Below, piece after piece: positions 1 through 11,275 of a stretch of 64,000 bases of DNA. Below the pieces are notes generated by a model. It made no database searches. It was given only the letters and a program-made list of their open reading frames with translations, and was not told the origin of the DNA. Both the position numbers and the translations under genes were made by a program. The number at the start of each line of letters is the position of its first letter. The first letter of the stretch is position 1. Source of the stretch: Berberis thunbergii (lineage: Eukaryota; Streptophyta; Magnoliopsida; Ranunculales; Berberidaceae); contig QNQO01010749.1 of assembly GCA_003290165.1 (NCBI GenBank), positions 114,168 through 178,167 of the forward strand, written 5' to 3'.

Positions 1-99
1 ATGGTCAATTAGGATGGTTTGTTCCTCTATTAGGCTTCAGTAGTACTAAATAGTATAATAAGCTATTGGTTATTCACTCATTTGAACTGTTAATAATCT

Positions 100-1130
100 T
101 AGGGGTGGGTATCTCATCCCGCGATTACGATCCAGTCTCATCCTGTCTCGATTTTTTTTTAGTTTTTTGGGATTAATCAAACCCATCTGGATCCCGTCCC
201 GTCCCGTCCCAATCTATAGTGGGATGGGATCAGGATGAAGATTTTAATCCTGCCCATCCCTTCCCGAATTTATTTATTTAATATTTACTATTATTAATTT
301 TAATCAAAATACTCTTCTAAATGAAAGTTTAGGATGTGTTGAAATTAAATCAATGTGAGATGAAATTCTAAATGAATTAAATCATGATTCTAAATGAATT
401 AAATCATGATTCTAAATGAAATCTAATATTTATTTAATATCTATTATTTATGATGAAATCTATATAGTAAATGCGGATAACGGACCCTTCGCGGTTCAGG
501 ACCGATTTAAGATTAAGCGGATTAATCGAATTTAATGAGCCTACTTTTATATAGTTTTATACCCTCACTAATGTAAATTATATTAAATAATATAGCTTGA
601 AAATAAAGATTAATAAGACAGGTATTATAAGAAACAAAAGTCATATTATTGAGCAAATTATGTAATCATGTCCAAAACATCACATATTATAGAGCAATAA
701 CAACCACCACCCAACAGGACGACAACCACCACCCAACAATCTCGATTCAACATTGATTTCTCACTGATTATTTGGTGACTCACCAATTAATCGGTAACCG
801 CTAAACCCAACTACTAAATACCTAATTTGGATTGGTCTACCCCGATTTACACTAAATCGCCGATTAATCGGCGATCAATCACTACATAAATAACCCAGAA
901 TGAAATTTATATGTATATAAATTTGACATTATTGGTGTGTGAGCAATGTGAGATGAAATTCTTTTGTTATTTTTCATTGGAAAACTATTTAGTACATGCT
1001 CATCCCGTCCTGTCCTGAACCCGTTTGGGATGGGACGAACTCAAGATGAGCTATATCCCATCCCAATCCTTAACATGATGGGATAGGGATGAAGTCCATC
1101 CCGTCCCATTTGGTCTCGTGCCCACCCCTA
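100..1130. mobile_element. hAT-like non-autonomous element
   Basis: The left end reads TAGGGGTGGGTA and the right end is its near-complement (TGCCCACCCCTA), a terminal inverted repeat of the kind seen in plant hAT elements. Just inside both ends are many copies of a CATCCCGTCCC-like motif (roughly 115-270 and 1000-1115), and the middle is AT-rich. No transposase reading frame is visible. The 8-bp flanks (92-99 and 1131-1138) do not match convincingly, so the target-site duplication has decayed or the ends are slightly misplaced. Confidence 0.55.
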
Positions 1131-1504
1131 GTTCATATGTTTTTTATCCCCCACTAACTTAGGAGCTACGTTGCGGCGCTAGGAAGCGCCAAAAACTTTT
1201 GAGGCAAATTTTTTTCAAAATGAAGCAGCACATTCAAAAGAGTCGCAACATTGATATTGTGGAGCTTCTGACAACATAGCTGACTCGATATGTGTCAATA
1301 ACACTTTTTTGTATATTACATAAACATAACACTATATTATAGGTATTTGTCTTGTCCTAACACCAGATACTTGAAAGAACGAGTACCCTCTTAGACTGGT
1401 TTATGGTTGATACTATTACTATCCTATTGCAACAGGGCTTCTCATCGTTGTCTAGGAGGGTTGGTTTCAAGGATTTCGTTTGGCGCTCCGCTCATCGTTG
1501 TCTT

Positions 1505-2101
1505 TGTAGAAAATGAGGGGATGCACCATCCAGTTGGTTATGTTCAACCATTCTAGATAGTTATCACCTAACAATGGTTGGTGTACCATCCAAGTTTGAC
1601 AAAACCACCTCCATTGTTGATTTTTTTGGTTTTGGTTTTGGTTTTGGTTTTGGTTTTGGTTTTGGTTTTGGTTTTGGTTGTTGTGATACAAAGCCTATAA
1701 ATAGGCGTGATTACAACCACTGAAATCAATCCCGAAGCCAGAGAACAATTAACTATCTTGTAGTGAGTTACGAGATAAGTCTAAAATCTAGACTTGTGTG
1801 GGAGAATTTCTCCATTGTTTTTCTTTGTAATCTTTTACTCCATTAGTAAAATCTCCTCTTGTTTACTCCCATGGACGTAGGCAAGTTTGTCGAACCACAT
1901 ATATCTGATTGCCATTAGAATTTGTGTTTAATGTTCATAAATTTACAGTACTGTTCACGAGAAGACGACATTGTTCACAAGTCACTGTTTGAATAGTAAC
2001 ATATACGTATTAACAACTATTTACGGATACGGTATTGTTCATTTGTACAGGACTATTCATCGTTCGCACATACTTGTTGTTTCGCTTCCATAGGCGCAAC
2101 A
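1505..2101 (+). repeat. Copia LTR, forward copy
   Basis: This 597-bp segment begins TGTAGAAAATGAGG and ends ACA directly before a tRNA-Met primer site. It matches the reverse complement of 3832-4375 along its length. It holds an expanded GGTTTT microsatellite (about nine units, 1626-1678), where the other LTR has about two. A promoter-like CTATAAATAGGCG sits at about 1694-1706. It is the 5' LTR of the element that follows. Confidence 0.85.
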
Positions 2102-2104
2102 AAT

Positions 2105-2117
2105 TGGTATCAGAGCC
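2105..2117 (+). other. tRNA-Met primer-binding site of the Copia element
   Basis: TGGTATCAGAGCC is the standard complement of the plant initiator tRNA-Met 3' end and lies three bases after the LTR. It fixes the element's orientation as forward and the LTR end at about 2101. Confidence 0.9.
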
Positions 2118-2173
2118 GAAGGTATTCCCTTGGGTTCATTTGAAGGTGTGTGTGCTAGTGATTGTTGAAAAGT

Positions 2174-3831
2174 ATGTCAGATTCATTTACTTTTGGATCA
2201 AAGGTGATTACCGCTACTATCGGTAAATTTGATGTCGAAAAGTTCAATGGCAATAACAATTTCGGCATGTGGCAGTGTGAGGTTCTAGATGTGATTGCAC
2301 AAAAGAATCTGAAGGAGGCGCTGCACGATAAACCGGAGAAAATGAGTGATGAAGCCTGAAACAAATTGAATCGGCAAGCATGTGTGTCTATACGACTCTG
2401 TTTGGCAAAAGAAAAGAAGTATTTCGTAATGAGGGAAACTGTTGCGAAAGTGCTCTGGAAGAAGTTGGAGGACAAATACATGACGAAGAGTATTCAAAAT
2501 AAGCTCTTCTTGAAGAAACAACTTTTTCGTATGAATATGAGATAATGTATTACCTTATCTGAGCACTTGGATGAGTTCAATAGGTTAATTGCTGACCTGT
2601 TGAATTTAGATGAGAAAGTTCCAGAAAGTGCTAAGGCTTTATGCCTTCTAAATTCCCTTTCAGAAGATTATGATCATCTCGTCACAACCTTGCTGACGGG
2701 AAAAGAATCGTTGGATTACGATGAGATCGCTACGGCGCTGCTCAATTATTAGTACACTGCTCAATTATTAGTACAGGAGAAAGGATCTTAAGGTCCATCG
2801 GGATGCAACAACTGAAGCTTTGACTGTAAAGAGAAGGTCTCCGGATTGGAAGTCTGGTAGTAAAAGCGGGAGGCCTCGTTCTCGCTCTAAAAAGAGTGCG
2901 AAGCCTGCTGCGAAAGATGAATACGCTTATTGTCACCAAAAAGGGGCATTAGGTCAAAGATTGTCTCAAAGACAAAGTCAAAGAAAATGAGAAGAAATAC
3001 ACCAGAGTGAATGTTGCCAAAGAAAATGATGATAACTCAAATGAGTTTTCCTTAACCATGTCAGCGTTGATGTGTTCCACTGACAAATGGATTGTGGATT
3101 CGGGTTGTTGCTATCATATGAGTCCCAATAGAGTGTTTTTCCAATTTTAAGGAATTGGACAGTGTTGTTTTGATGGGCAATGATCAAGCCTGCAAAACAA
3201 GGGGAATAGGAACAATCCGACTCAAGATGTTCGATGGCATGGTTCGGGAATTGAAAGATGTTAGGTATATTCCTGACTTGAAGAAGAGTCTCATCTCGGT
3301 TGGAGCTTTGGACACCAAGGGCTACAGTATAGCCGTATCAAATGGTGATCTCAAGGTCGTGGCTGGTGCAATGGTGGTGATGAAAGTAGTAAAACGAGGT
3401 AATTTGTACTGAATCTGCAGAAGATGCTACCAGATTGTGGCACATGCATCTAGGCCGTGTTGGTGAAAAGTCTTTACAAAGAATTGTGAAACAAGGTTAC
3501 TTAAAGGGTGCTAAGACCCGCAAGTTAGAATTTTGTGAACATTGTGTAATGAGCAAGCAGACAAGAGTCAAGTTTAGCACCGCTATCCACCGTACTTGTG
3601 GGACTCTTGATTATGTTCACTCGGACGTTTGGAGACCTGCTAAGCAAACATCATTAGGAGGTATGCACTATTTCGTCACCTTTGTAGATGATTATTCAAG
3701 ACGTGTGTGGTGTACACCATAAAGCATAAAGATGAAGTCTTGAATGTGTTCCTAAACTAGAAAAAGATGATTGAAACTCAGATCGGCAGAAAGATCAGGA
3801 GGCTTTATTCAGATAATGGAGGTGAATATAA
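2174..3831 (+). pseudogene. Copia gag-protease-integrase remnant
   Basis: The polyprotein of a Ty1/Copia element, open from ATG 2174 (MSDSFTFGSK) but broken. Gag stops at 2357 where a Trp codon reads TGA, and further frameshifts follow. A 17-bp tandem duplication at about 2740-2775 adds stops. The gag zinc knuckle near 2920-2950 is degraded. The aspartic protease motif WIVDSGCCYHM is at about 3088-3120. The integrase zinc-binding region with FCEHC is near 3532-3546. DYVHSDVW carries the first catalytic Asp at about 3610-3635, and SDNGGEY the second at about 3808-3828. The frame then runs straight into an inverted LTR, so the rest of integrase, reverse transcriptase and RNase H are absent. Confidence 0.85.
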
Positions 3832-4375
3832 AGCAAAACAACAAGTATGTGAGAACGGTGAATAGTCCTGTACAAATTAACAGTACCGTATCCATAAATA
3901 GTTGTTAATACGTATATGTTACCATTCAAACAGTGACTCGTGAACAGTATCGTCTTTTAGTGAAGAGTACTGTAAATTTATGAACAGTACATTAAACACA
4001 AATTCTAATGGCAATCAGATGTACGTGGTTCGGTAAACTTGCCTACGTCCACGAGAGCAAACAAAAAGAGATTTTACTAATGGTGTAAAAGAGTACAAAG
4101 AGAAATAATGGGGAAATTCCCCTACACAAGTCTAGATTTTAGACTTCTCTCTTAACTCACTACAAGAGAGCTAATTGTTCTCTAGCTTCAGGATTGATTT
4201 TTGTGGTTGTAATCACGCCTATTTATAGGCTTTGTATCTCAACAACCAAAACCAAAAAATCAACAATGGAGGTGGTTTTGTCAAACTTGGATGGTACATC
4301 AACCATTGTTAGGTGATGACCATCTAAAATGGTTGAACATGACCATCTAGATGGTGCATCCCCTCATGTTCTACA
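3832..4375 (-). repeat. Copia LTR, inverted copy
   Basis: This is the reverse complement of the forward LTR at 1505-2101, lacking about 18 bases of that LTR's 3' end. It ends at GTTCTACA (4375), which mirrors the forward LTR start. The next bases, read on the minus strand, give a purine tract (GAGGTGGAGATT) just before the LTR start, as expected of a 3' LTR. So this piece is a 3' LTR with its polypurine tract, in opposite orientation to the 5' half. The join with integrase at about 3830 shows only a few bases of shared sequence (AAGC). Confidence 0.85.
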
Positions 4376-4800
4376 AATCTCCACCTCAGCGAAAATTTCT
4401 CAAATCTGAGCCGATCACCAACAGCTCAGTCAAACACAGCAAAGAGGATTGAAGTTTGTACTATTGGGGAACAATAACCTCTTATTATTGTACTATTGTT
4501 TCAGGGTACAATAACACCATGTAATTGAATTATTATTTTGCTCAAAAATTGGGTCTTTCTCTTGGGAACTATATATATAAAATAAAACAAATAAGAAGTG
4601 GCATAGCTGTCACTAATAAGAGAAACAATAGGCTGGGATCTTTGTGCACATAAAATTATCCAAATTGTTCAGCTCGAGAAATTCCCTTAACACAGCACGT
4701 CCCACTAAAAGGCACAAATAATCACTCCATGCTGCCTGTGCTTTAAAACATTTAGTTCAAAAAACCCAGGTTGGTGGGTGCCTTCAAGGGGATGTTGTTT
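4376..4800. other. Copia 3' internal remnant and unassigned DNA
   Basis: The first 70 or so bases look like the 3' internal end of the Copia element on the minus strand. The remainder has no recognisable gene. If the SNAP50-like gene continues leftwards, this is part of its intron. Confidence 0.4.
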
Positions 4801-4804
4801 CAGC

Positions 4805-7800
4805 TTAAGGTTTCAAAAGTGTATATTCTATATTCAGAGTTGAATCAGTGTCTACCTTTGTTGTAGAGGTTATGAACCTAAGGGATGTCATTTTTCCAGC
4901 AGTAGCAGAGACAGAGCTTGACCCTTCATTAACCTTGCACCCACCACTAGAAGAATAAATTAATCAAAATCTATGAAAAAAATGAGATAATTCATCGAAA
5001 AAATGAAGACTGCAAACTGAGAAGCAAACGGTGCATAATCACTACGGAATACATACTTGAATGAATGCAATCTGGCTGCTGCCTTGTCTTCATCTTGTTT
5101 TCGCTTGACTTCGGCAAGCTGCTCAACTTTTGCAATATAACTACCCTGACATGAAAACCATTAACTGTCTAAACTGCACACTGAGGCACAAAGGCCTAGA
5201 AACAAAAACAAGATATCACAGAGTCGTGATTCTTACATTAAAAAAAAAAAAAAAAAAACAGCAATAGCAATAGCAGTCTCCACATTCTGACCACTTTTTA
5301 CTCTTATGTATGAATTGTAGGTCCACCAAGAAGTCAAATTCTTTACAAACAATAATTACATTAAAAAAAATTCTAATACCAAGCTCAGTATGAATAGTCA
5401 GTCAGGCAACAAATTTTAATGCAGATGATCATTCAACAGATTATAAACAATAAAAATCGAAGTTGGAAAACGAGGATGTAGCAAGAACAAAAGGAAGCGC
5501 ATACATACTTCGAGTTCAGCTGCACGAGTATTCCTGTCAAAGGTTCTCCCCCTTTTCTTTCTCTTCTTTGTGTTGTCATCATCCAATTTACCAGAATTAT
5601 CAGCTTCATTCTCTTCAAGTAGAGTTCCGGATTCATCAGAGACTAAGATGCTGTTCTTTTTCCCTGAGCCTTGTAAACAAGCAGATTGATTGTTTGAGAC
5701 TCCAGAATCACCTTTCCTCCTGCCCCTTTTCTTTCTCTTCACAGTGTTGTTGGCAGCCAGTTTTTCAGAATTATCAGCATTGTTATTTTCGGCTAGAGGC
5801 CTCATCTCAGCAGATACCGACATGTTACTCTCTTTCCCGGAGTCCTGTAAAAAACACGATTTACTGTTTGAGACTCCAGGATCATCCTCTCTCCTGCAAA
5901 ATTGACATTCCAAATCAGACAAACGCTAGAAGCAAATGCTAGTAGTGGTTAGATAATAAAACATCATATCAAAACATTGACCAGGAACTTGTTGATAATT
6001 CTGGTCAGGAAAAACCAACAGACCCCGCTCCCCTTCCCTAACCACTAAAGAACTTTGATCCAGAACATTCTAATAGCTGAATAATAAAACATCATATAGG
6101 CCATTCGATAATTGCTAATAGTACTGCACCTCACTTGAAACCTACATTTGAGGCACTATGGGACAATGCTGATAAAATAATCTTAAACCATGGATTGAAT
6201 GATTGTCATTGTACTCAACTATCATGTTATTTTTGCATTATGGTTCATTATGAGTATGTGTTTATCGAATTAAAGGTAACAGTTAATGAATTATGGTTTA
6301 TTATGAGTATGTGTTTATTTGGAATAGAAGGGAACAATATGATTAATCACAGAGAACAAAATAAATAATGTTATGGCTCCGCTTCGGCTCCAACTCGACA
6401 AGCACGACAATTGTCAGCACTTTCACCCCCTCTCCCTCTCCGCTTCAAACATCCCAGTTACATCCCTATAACCACAAGGTAATTTTAGCATCTATCCACA
6501 AGTTTTTCTAAGGATTTATGCACATTCATTAAAATCCTATTGTTCCTTTCTCTCCAAATCTGCATGAACAAGTCTCTCCCAAGCCATTTACAGAAGATTC
6601 ATACAAGGAAGGGATCTGCTAGAAGAGTGAAGAAATTTCACCCAATCCAGGAAGGAAGAAACAAAGGGGGCTTTCAGACATTGCTGTAACAGATATTCAT
6701 AATGAACCATAATGCAAAAAAGGGCAAGAAAGTAACAGATGATATACTACTCAGTCTGACCACAAAGTACACAGTTATTGGGAATGATGAAGCACAGTCC
6801 ATAAGAGAATAGTAGCCCTGAGGATATCTCCTTCAACCAGATAAAAGATTGCAGCTTGATGATTCTCTAGTCAAGAGTAGGAGGAGGATCTGGTGCTAAA
6901 GATTAGTACCCATCTTCAACTTAATGCTTATAGTCTTTACCCTTCCATGACCACTTGTCATGATCATTATCCAGAGAGACAAGTTCAGTGACAATAAGCA
7001 AGTTGGTCATTTGAGGAATTTCCCAGTCATTTAAGTTCCTTCTCAACTGAAAGTTCCATCCTTGAGAGCTATTATCCCAAAATTCTCCAATTTTATCATG
7101 TTTGTTATTGGAAACATTGTAGACAGCAGGGAAAGCTAACATAAGAGTAGAATCCCCAATGCACTTGTCATCCCAAAAGTGGATCCTCTCACCATTGTAT
7201 ACTTCAAAGGAAATGTTGTCATCAATACAGGCTCTTTGCTCGATAATTAGTTCCCTTCAAAAAAAGGGACCAACCACAACTAGAAGTTGGATCTTTGGTG
7301 AAGCAATCCAAAGAATTAGCACCATACTTACCCGTCAACTACAATTTGCTTCCAGATAGAATCTTAAACTGTTTGTAGTGTAATAAAACACTAGAAGAAA
7401 ACTACCCTGAGTGAAGAGAAGAAAAACTCATACTAGTTCAAAAAGTAAAGTCAAGATGGTATTCTTTGTTTTAATTTTTTTTCTTTAAGAAAAAAAAAAT
7501 TTGGAGATTTGGTAGTAAGCTTATGGTGAACATAACATCCATAAAGAAGTATAAAAAAAATGCTAGCAAAGGAAAAATGATAGAAGAAACTTCATATTTT
7601 ACTCACATAGCCGCTAACTCTGCTGGAACTTGTGATGTTTCTTCCATTTGTTCCTCATCCTGCAATCACCCAATAAAATATGTTAATAGAGTATCAATAG
7701 CATTTGGGTATATTGGAAGAATTGAAGAAACACACTACCTGAAAAGCTATTTTCATAGCTTTATCAACTAATTCCTCGTCAGAAAATATTTTAAGCTCAT

Positions 7801-9488
7801 CAACCCTGTAGAGAAATCAAAATAAGTGCAAAAATAATATTAACAAGAAATTAATTTAAAATGTACGAAATAGGCAAAAAAAATATTGAGTCTAGAAAAT
7901 ATCCTTTCTGTTTGTCCGAATGCGTATATATTCATGCATACTTGCATACAAATATGTAAATCTAAAATTTGTCTTGCCAACGAGATACAAAAGGTTTAAT
8001 GACTTGTTTCGTATATGTGAGGATGCTAGCTAGCGCATTCCTACCTCAATTGAGGAATTGCTTAAATTATCCCTCACAAAGAAAATGATTAATGAGGAGG
8101 TTCTTTGTACTGAAATTAATATTGTTGGAAATTTGGAATATACCAGGCAATAAAAACACGCATTAACAAATTTGGAAACCACCTGTTCACAAAATGTAAT
8201 GAAAATGGAAACCACTTGTTCGTAACAAGTGGAATGGCCAAACAGATTTGGAAATGCTTCTTGTAAGGTTTCCACGTACTCAAAAGTAATTCAAGGCCAA
8301 TTCCGCCAATGGATTAATGAGTGGAATGCAAGTGAGGCGTGTGACTTGGGAATATGGTTGTGCATACACCATCATTTGGATCGTATGGAAAGAGAGGAAT
8401 GCGCACATTTTCTAGGCATTGAATAAAGCAAGAACAGCTGAACAGCGATTAAATTCCAGAACCCCATGAGTTAACTGCTATTTAAGCTTTGCATAGAATC
8501 ATTTTTTACAGATCTAAGGGAGTTTATAATGTCACATGAGTAATAACTAGAGATTATTAACAACTTACTCAAATAATGACAAAAATATTTTACTGACTTA
8601 CGAAATATCGTCTTCTGATACCTGAGATAAGTCAAGACATAATTCTACCCTCAGACTCTGCAACAAACACCAAAAGAATCCATGATGGTTAGAAAATGTT
8701 TGCGTTTTCAATACTACATACAATTACTGTTTCCAGTTTACCTGAAAAAACTATCTTACTTTTTGCAGTTTACAATTTGTAGAGTTAGAACTTGGAGCCG
8801 GGAAGCATCATTCGCAACAACACTAATTCTTAGACACAGCTACACAAGTATTCTTATGAGAATTTCTGTACAGTTGCATTTTAGAATTTTGATTGCAATT
8901 ATTAACTTGAGAAAAACACAATCGCAATGTCTAGTTTCTGTGGGATGACCTATGATGGGAACTTCATCTTTCAGATCAGCCAATATTTTTCACTACTTTT
9001 TTGTAATCATGATCAAAGTACAGCCATTTCCCAAATTACATTGTCAAATATGCATAAAAGATGAATAAACAGGAAAAAATGTCGCCATATAGATCAACCA
9101 CAAAAAACATCAGTCATTTTGAAGTTCCGAACATCATAAATCATTGTGACTTTCAAGATAGCATAAAAAGAAATTAATCGACTTGTTAACTTATATATAA
9201 TTCTTGTAAGCCACCTTCAATTAGTTTATGAATTTTATAGTGAATTGAACTTATGTGAAAGTGATAACAAAATTAATTCTATTCCATTATGAGACAAGTG
9301 GGAGTGTGTTAACTGTTAAGTGAGTGTCACAACCTATAAGAGAGACAAACAGAGAGATCTACCTGCAACTGTTCAACTATTGAGTCTTCAAACTCGGAAA
9401 CCCTAGTGAGGGGTCCAACAAGATCAGGAAGGTAGATTGGTCCACCATGCGCAACTTGTTCTTGAAATGAAGACTCTACATTCTCCAT
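4805..9488 (-). CDS. SNAP50/SRD2-like snRNA-activating complex subunit, N-terminal half
   Basis: Seven coding exons on the minus strand join with matching phases into 305 codons plus a stop: 9488-9363, 8657-8602, 7805-7739, 7659-7607, 5893-5509, 5145-5057, 4946-4805. Every intron is GT..AG. The start is the first ATG after the acceptor at 9491. The N-terminus (PIYLPDLVGPLTRV, then DELKIFSDEELVDKA) and the later KVEQLAEVKRKQDEDKAAAR resemble, from memory, plant SNAP50/SRD2, which activates snRNA gene transcription in the nucleus. I could not run a search. The exon at 5893-5509 holds two copies of a 58-residue block, each ending in KRKKRGR, a likely nuclear-localisation motif. The conserved C-terminal domain is missing. 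A good alternative donor (AAG|GTAGAC, exon end 4856) could lead to exons beyond the left edge. Otherwise the protein stops at 4805. Confidence 0.6.
6540..7240 (-). mobile_element. LINE fragment, C-terminal zinc-binding region
   Basis: On the minus strand, conceptual pieces match the region after the reverse transcriptase in plant L1-type LINEs. FPAVYNVSNNK and LRRNLNDWE lie at about 7020-7130, LCFIIPNNCVLCGQTE at about 6750-6800, and IWRERNNRI at about 6545-6580. Stops and frame changes separate them, so it is dead. It sits in the intron between the exons at 7607 and 5893 of the SNAP50-like gene, in the same orientation. Confidence 0.65.
8215..8430 (+). mobile_element. LINE-like fragment, forward strand
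   Basis: A short degraded stretch with the LINE tail motif IIWIVWKERNAHIF at about 8368-8410, preceded by broken frames. It lies in the intron 7806-8601 of the SNAP50-like gene, opposite to that gene's direction. Too short to place in a family. Confidence 0.4.
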
Positions 9489-9898
9489 GTCTGTTTGGCA
9501 CATTATCAACAACTCATAGATTTAGATCGGTACGTAATAGATATAATCTATGCAGTTAAATTGTTAATCGGACCCTAATTGGTCCAGGAGCGCTACATGA
9601 TTAATCCAATCGGATTAATCAGGATTCGACCAATATTTTATAAACATATTTTATATATCCTTCTAAGTAATATGTTTACTAGAACGAAATTTTCTTTTAA
9701 AAAAAATTAACGAATATTAAAGTAGTAAACATCACATGTCAAAATTATAAGAAAAAAAAATCAATGATAGATAAAGGTGTGGTTTTCCATATTCTTTAGT
9801 TCTGATTGATATTTTTCTTTGATCCTTGATTTTTCTCTTTTTTTAGCCTCTTCAAACACACTTGGTATTGCCATATATGGTAGCGTATTGATGAGGTC

Positions 9899-10872
9899 TA
9901 TGAACTTAAATGAAATAACATTGGCTCAAGCACAACATGAATCACACACTTAATTATAAAATATGTAAGACTTGTGCTCATGGAATAAATGAATGTATGA
10001 AAATAATTGAATGAGTAACCATGCTTTCTTGTGAAGCCCAAAACTCATAGACAACCCCCTTACTAACATGATTCTAACCAGCACAAAACAATGAGATTTG
10101 AAGTCTATTTCATTCCAGATTCTATAACTCATAAAAGTGTTTCAAGTGATACTAATCACCTCTCATTCTATGTACTATATATGATACTACACTTCGAATT
10201 TCATAATAAAATCAGTTGTATTCAAAAGTAAACACCCATAACTTCAAAACCATATATCATATGCCTAAATTGGACTTTTGTGGAGGGAGATCCGTTCAAC
10301 ACAATCTAACACAATTGCTAAAAATCAGGACAGGACTCAATATTTATGTCTAATTGAAACTGACGGTGAAACCTGAATACAGGGAATTATACTTCGAATT
10401 TTATATCCATAAAAAGCCTCGTGTGTCTAGTTTCCAACCCAACAAACCATTTGCAATTCGGAGTTTTGTACAGCAGATCACACTCTTTTTAGTACTCAGT
10501 GTTCAAATCAGATTTGCATATACATCTATATGAACATCAAATCTTACGTGCAACTCTCCCTACCATCAAACCTAACCCATACGATCTTAAACAACATAAC
10601 CCATACGATCTTAAATAACATGATACCCTGATTTCCCATAGCTAAAATAAATCAAGAACATATCTTAAGCAAGGTTTAAGGTTCAAACTCAAGCACAAAC
10701 ATTTACCTATTTAAGAAGCCCTTCAAAAACTAGTCAATTTTCTTCAAGGGAACCAGCTGCAAATACTTCTCTTGGGAGCTCCTTGATTGCACAACCAAGA
10801 GAATAAAGATAAGGGAAATAATGCCATATGTTGCTTAAATAGCAAATGGTGGCAAATATATCCCAAATTTAT
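9899..10872 (-). repeat. Inverted arm of a chromovirus LTR
   Basis: About 970 bp that match, as reverse complement and with scattered differences, the stretch 11562-13875 once the hAT-like insertion in the latter is skipped. Shared landmarks include the start near AAATGAAATAACAT, a central block around the TTTCAATTAG/CTAATTGAAA pair, and the end near GGCAAATATATCCC. It contains a 23-bp tandem duplication (about 10576-10620) and a duplicated AAATTTATCC block (about 10863-10935). It lies inside the 5' UTR intron of the SNAP50-like gene. Confidence 0.65.
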
Positions 10873-11054
10873 CCTTTAGTCCTTCAACTTTATAAAACTT
10901 TCACTAAGTACCCCAAATTTATCCTCTTGTCCTTCAATTTTATCGATTGGCACTACCCCGTGCTTGTCACAACTTCATGATGTTTTCCATGTTTCTATGC
11001 TCAGAAAGTATATACCAAATAAATCACATGTGTTAACAGAACAACCAATAGAGC

Positions 11055-11250
11055 TGAAAATAGATCTTTTGTATGACAAAGAACTGGTGCAGATTTAGAT
11101 AAGAGAGGAAGTACTACGCAACAAGACCATTCCATTGGTTAAGGTATTGGAACGTAGTCATTCAATTGAAGAAGCAACGTAGGAAAGTGAAGATAGTATA
11201 AGGAAGTAGTATCCTCATATATTTCAGTCAGATAAGTAAATTTCGAGGAC
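11055..11250 (+). pseudogene. Ty3/Gypsy chromovirus integrase C-terminal remnant
   Basis: Forward-strand translation gives pieces typical of the very end of the pol polyprotein in chromoviruses: RNKTIPLVKVLERSHSIEEA, then ESEDSIRK and YPHIFQ, then an ISRTKF-like tail with stops. Bases 11238-11256 (TTTCGAGGACGAAATTC) are the common terminal sequence. A purine-rich run and an LTR start follow. Nothing upstream in the window supplies the rest of pol. Confidence 0.65.
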
Positions 11251-11275
11251 GAAATTCTAATTTGGATGGAAGAGT

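Noticed and set aside
1467..1691. Minus-strand frame encoding an Asn-Gln repeat protein
   Set aside because: It is a translation of the GGTTTT microsatellite in the Copia LTR, not a gene.
3830..3845. Clean self-integration product as the cause of the inverted Copia LTR
   Set aside because: That mechanism joins the exact LTR terminus to the target. Here about 18 terminal bases are missing at the join.
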